5,396 nucleotides of DNA from an uncultured Rhodospirillales bacterium (GTDB lineage: Bacteria; Pseudomonadota; Alphaproteobacteria; Acetobacterales; Acetobacteraceae): assembly GCA_903844785.1 (NCBI GenBank), contig CAIMVB010000225.1:1-5396 (forward strand). The letters are read 5' to 3'. The notes beneath the pieces were generated by a model. The model ran no database searches, was not told where the DNA came from, and saw only the letters and a list, made by a program, of their open reading frames with translations. Shown here piece by piece: positions 3,939-5,396 of this stretch (positions are counted from its first letter, which is position 1; every line of letters begins with the position of its first letter). The position numbers and the translations under genes are program-made.

Positions 3939-5396
3939 ATGCATGATATTGTGATTCGCGGCGGCACCATTGTGGATGGGCTCGGCACGCCGCGCTACAC
4001 GGGCGATGTGGCCATTGATGGCGACCGTATCACGCAGGTGGGCGGCAAGGCCGGACCTGCGCGGCGCGATGTTGCGGCTGAAGGCCGGCTTGTGACGCCT
4101 GGCTGGGTGGATGTGCATACGCATTATGATGGCCAGGCCACTTGGGACCCCAATCTGGCACCTTCTTCCTGGCATGGTGTGACCACGCTGCTGTTTGGCA
4201 ATTGCGGCGTTGGCTTCGCGCCGGTGCAGAAAAATCACCAACAGGCGTTGATTGATCTGATGGAAGGTGTGGAAGACATTCCCGGCATTACGCTGAGCGA
4301 AGGCCTGAAATGGAATTGGGAAAGCTTCCCCGAATATCTCGATGCGCTTGAAGCCATGCCGCGCACGCTGAATATTGGCGCGCAGCTCGCGCATCATCCC
4401 CTGCGCGTTTATGTCATGGGGGATCGCGGTCTGAAGCGGGAAAACGCCACGGGCGATGATATCGAAGCCATGGCGCGGCTGACGCAGGAAGCGCTGGAAG
4501 CTGGGGCCTTTGGCTTCACCACGTCTCGCACCGATCAGCACAAGACCTTGGCCGGAGATCTGGTGCCGGGCCGCTATGCGGAAGAAGAAGAATTGCTCGC
4601 CATTGGCCGCGCCATGGGCAAGGCGGGGCGCGGCACCTTTGGTATGTTGAGCGATTTTGAAGATGAAGCTGCAGAATTTCGCTGGCTGCGCGAAGTGGCG
4701 AAATCCACCAAGCGCCCGGTTTGGTTCCTGTTGACGGATCGCGCCTATGACCCGCAGCGTTGGCGCCGCCTGATGGATGGCGTGCATCAGGCGCGCGCGG
4801 AAGGCTTAAGCCTGGCGGCGCAGGTGGCGGGGCGCACGGTGGGGTTGATTTTGGGCCTGACCACCTCGCTCAATCCCTTCGCGTTGCGTGAAAGCTTTGC
4901 CGCGCTGGCTGACTTGCCGCCGGCTGAGCAATTGGCGCGGCTGCGCGATCCCGAAACGCGCCGGAAAATTCTTTCCGAAGAAGCGTCGAAGCGCTTGCTG
5001 GATGTGCTTCCGCCCCTCTCACGCCAGATCGCGACACGTTGGGACAATATGTTCGAATTGGGCGATCCGCCGGATTATGAACCGCCGCGTGAACGCAGCA
5101 TTGCCGCCCTTGCCGCCAAGGCAGGGCAGGACCCTGCTTCCTATTGCTATGATTTCCTGATTGGTGCGGATGGCGGGCGGATGCTCTATTTCCCGGTCAC
5201 GAATTACGTGACGGGTGATCTTTCCGTCGTGCGTGAAATGAACATGGATAAGGCAACGGTGCTTGGCCTTTCCGATGGCGGTGCGCATTGCGGCGTGATT
5301 TGCGATGCCTCAACCCCCAGCTTCATGCTGACCCATTGGGCGCGGGACCGGAAGCGCGGCGATGGCCTGCCTTTGGAATTCGTGGTGAAGCGGCAA
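3939..5396 (+). CDS. N-acyl-D-amino-acid deacylase / D-aminoacylase-type amidohydrolase, C-terminus cut by the window edge
   Basis: I translated all 486 codons and found no stop before the right edge. Family proteins run about 480-580 residues, so a modest C-terminal part is probably missing. The fold is the metal-dependent amidohydrolase TIM barrel with a flanking beta-sandwich, acting on N-acyl amino acids or related amides in the cytoplasm. The N-terminus HDIVIRGGTIVDGLGTPRYTGDVAI (2-26) is the usual sandwich part. It is followed by VTPGWVDVHTHYDG, carrying the His60-x-His62 metal motif, then GVTTLLFGNCG with Cys89 (a metal ligand in D-aminoacylase), and later LSDGGAH (444-450) with the catalytic Asp446. 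A segment GFTTSRTDQHKT (192-203) is typical of one subfamily. Where canonical members have histidine ligands in strands 5 and 6 (an 'H.R.E' and an 'SH.K' motif), this protein has MLSDFED (236-242) and FLLTDRA (263-269), so the metal site or substrate may differ. It is divergent from the CMD-fold gene. The exact substrate is not established. Confidence 0.88.
   Translation, partial: MHDIVIRGGTIVDGLGTPRYTGDVAIDGDRITQVGGKAGPARRDVAAEGRLVTPGWVDVHTHYDGQATWDPNLAPSSWHGVTTLLFGNCGVGFAPVQKNHQQALIDLMEGVEDIPGITLSEGLKWNWESFPEYLDALEAMPRTLNIGAQLAHHPLRVYVMGDRGLKRENATGDDIEAMARLTQEALEAGAFGFTTSRTDQHKTLAGDLVPGRYAEEEELLAIGRAMGKAGRGTFGMLSDFEDEAAEFRWLREVAKSTKRPVWFLLTDRAYDPQRWRRLMDGVHQARAEGLSLAAQVAGRTVGLILGLTTSLNPFALRESFAALADLPPAEQLARLRDPETRRKILSEEASKRLLDVLPPLSRQIATRWDNMFELGDPPDYEPPRERSIAALAAKAGQDPASYCYDFLIGADGGRMLYFPVTNYVTGDLSVVREMNMDKATVLGLSDGGAHCGVICDASTPSFMLTHWARDRKRGDGLPLEFVVKRQ

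Noticed and set aside
3882..4787. Long open frame of 301 codons on the minus strand
   Set aside because: It lies opposite the amidohydrolase gene, whose plus-strand translation shows clear family motifs throughout. The minus-strand product is His/Arg/Ala-rich with no recognisable domain, as expected of a GC-rich antisense shadow.
1..5396. Insertion sequences, CRISPR repeats, tRNA or rRNA genes, phage attachment sites
   Set aside because: I saw no transposase-like protein, no regularly spaced short repeats, no cloverleaf-like segments, and no terminal inverted repeats with target duplications on either strand.

Overview
The window looks like a chromosomal stretch of a GC-rich alphaproteobacterium. 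A Rhodospirillales/Acetobacteraceae-type soil or aquatic heterotroph is my best guess. The guess rests on GC-rich codon use, strong Shine-Dalgarno sites, and a gene mix (LivJ-type binding proteins, luciferase-like monooxygenase, carboxymuconolactone decarboxylase-like protein, amidohydrolase) typical of that group's accessory catabolic loci. No taxonomic marker is present, so the lineage is an inference.

Layout from left to right: (1) 2-469 (+), the C-terminal part of a luciferase-like flavin-dependent oxidoreductase that enters from the left edge. (2) 553-1785 (+) and 1901-3133 (+), two tandem paralogous ABC-transporter substrate-binding proteins of the branched-chain-amino-acid (LivJ) type. 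Both are 410 residues, about 75% identical by my hand alignment, and carry twin-arginine-like signal peptides. Each is followed by a hairpin built on the same GGGGCGGC core, and the first of these is a textbook intrinsic terminator. (3) 3175-3750 (-), a convergent gene for a carboxymuconolactone decarboxylase (CMD)/AhpD-fold protein. (4) 3751-3938, a divergent intergenic region with two clear inverted repeats that are candidate operators. (5) 3939-5396 (+), an N-acyl-D-amino-acid deacylase-type amidohydrolase that is open through all 486 codons to the right edge, so its C-terminus is missing.

Together these genes suggest a small-molecule uptake-and-catabolism locus. Periplasmic proteins would capture an unknown amide, amino-acid-like or organic-acid ligand, and the flavin monooxygenase, CMD-fold protein and amidohydrolase would be candidates to process it. 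No permease or ATPase subunit of a Liv-type importer lies in the window, so the binding proteins are orphans here and the substrate cannot be named. I see no mobile element, CRISPR array, RNA gene or phage feature, and nothing that convincingly amounts to a new defence or mobile system. The points most worth a second look are the old duplication that includes the terminator, the palindromes between the divergent genes, and the apparent absence of two canonical metal-ligand histidines in the amidohydrolase.
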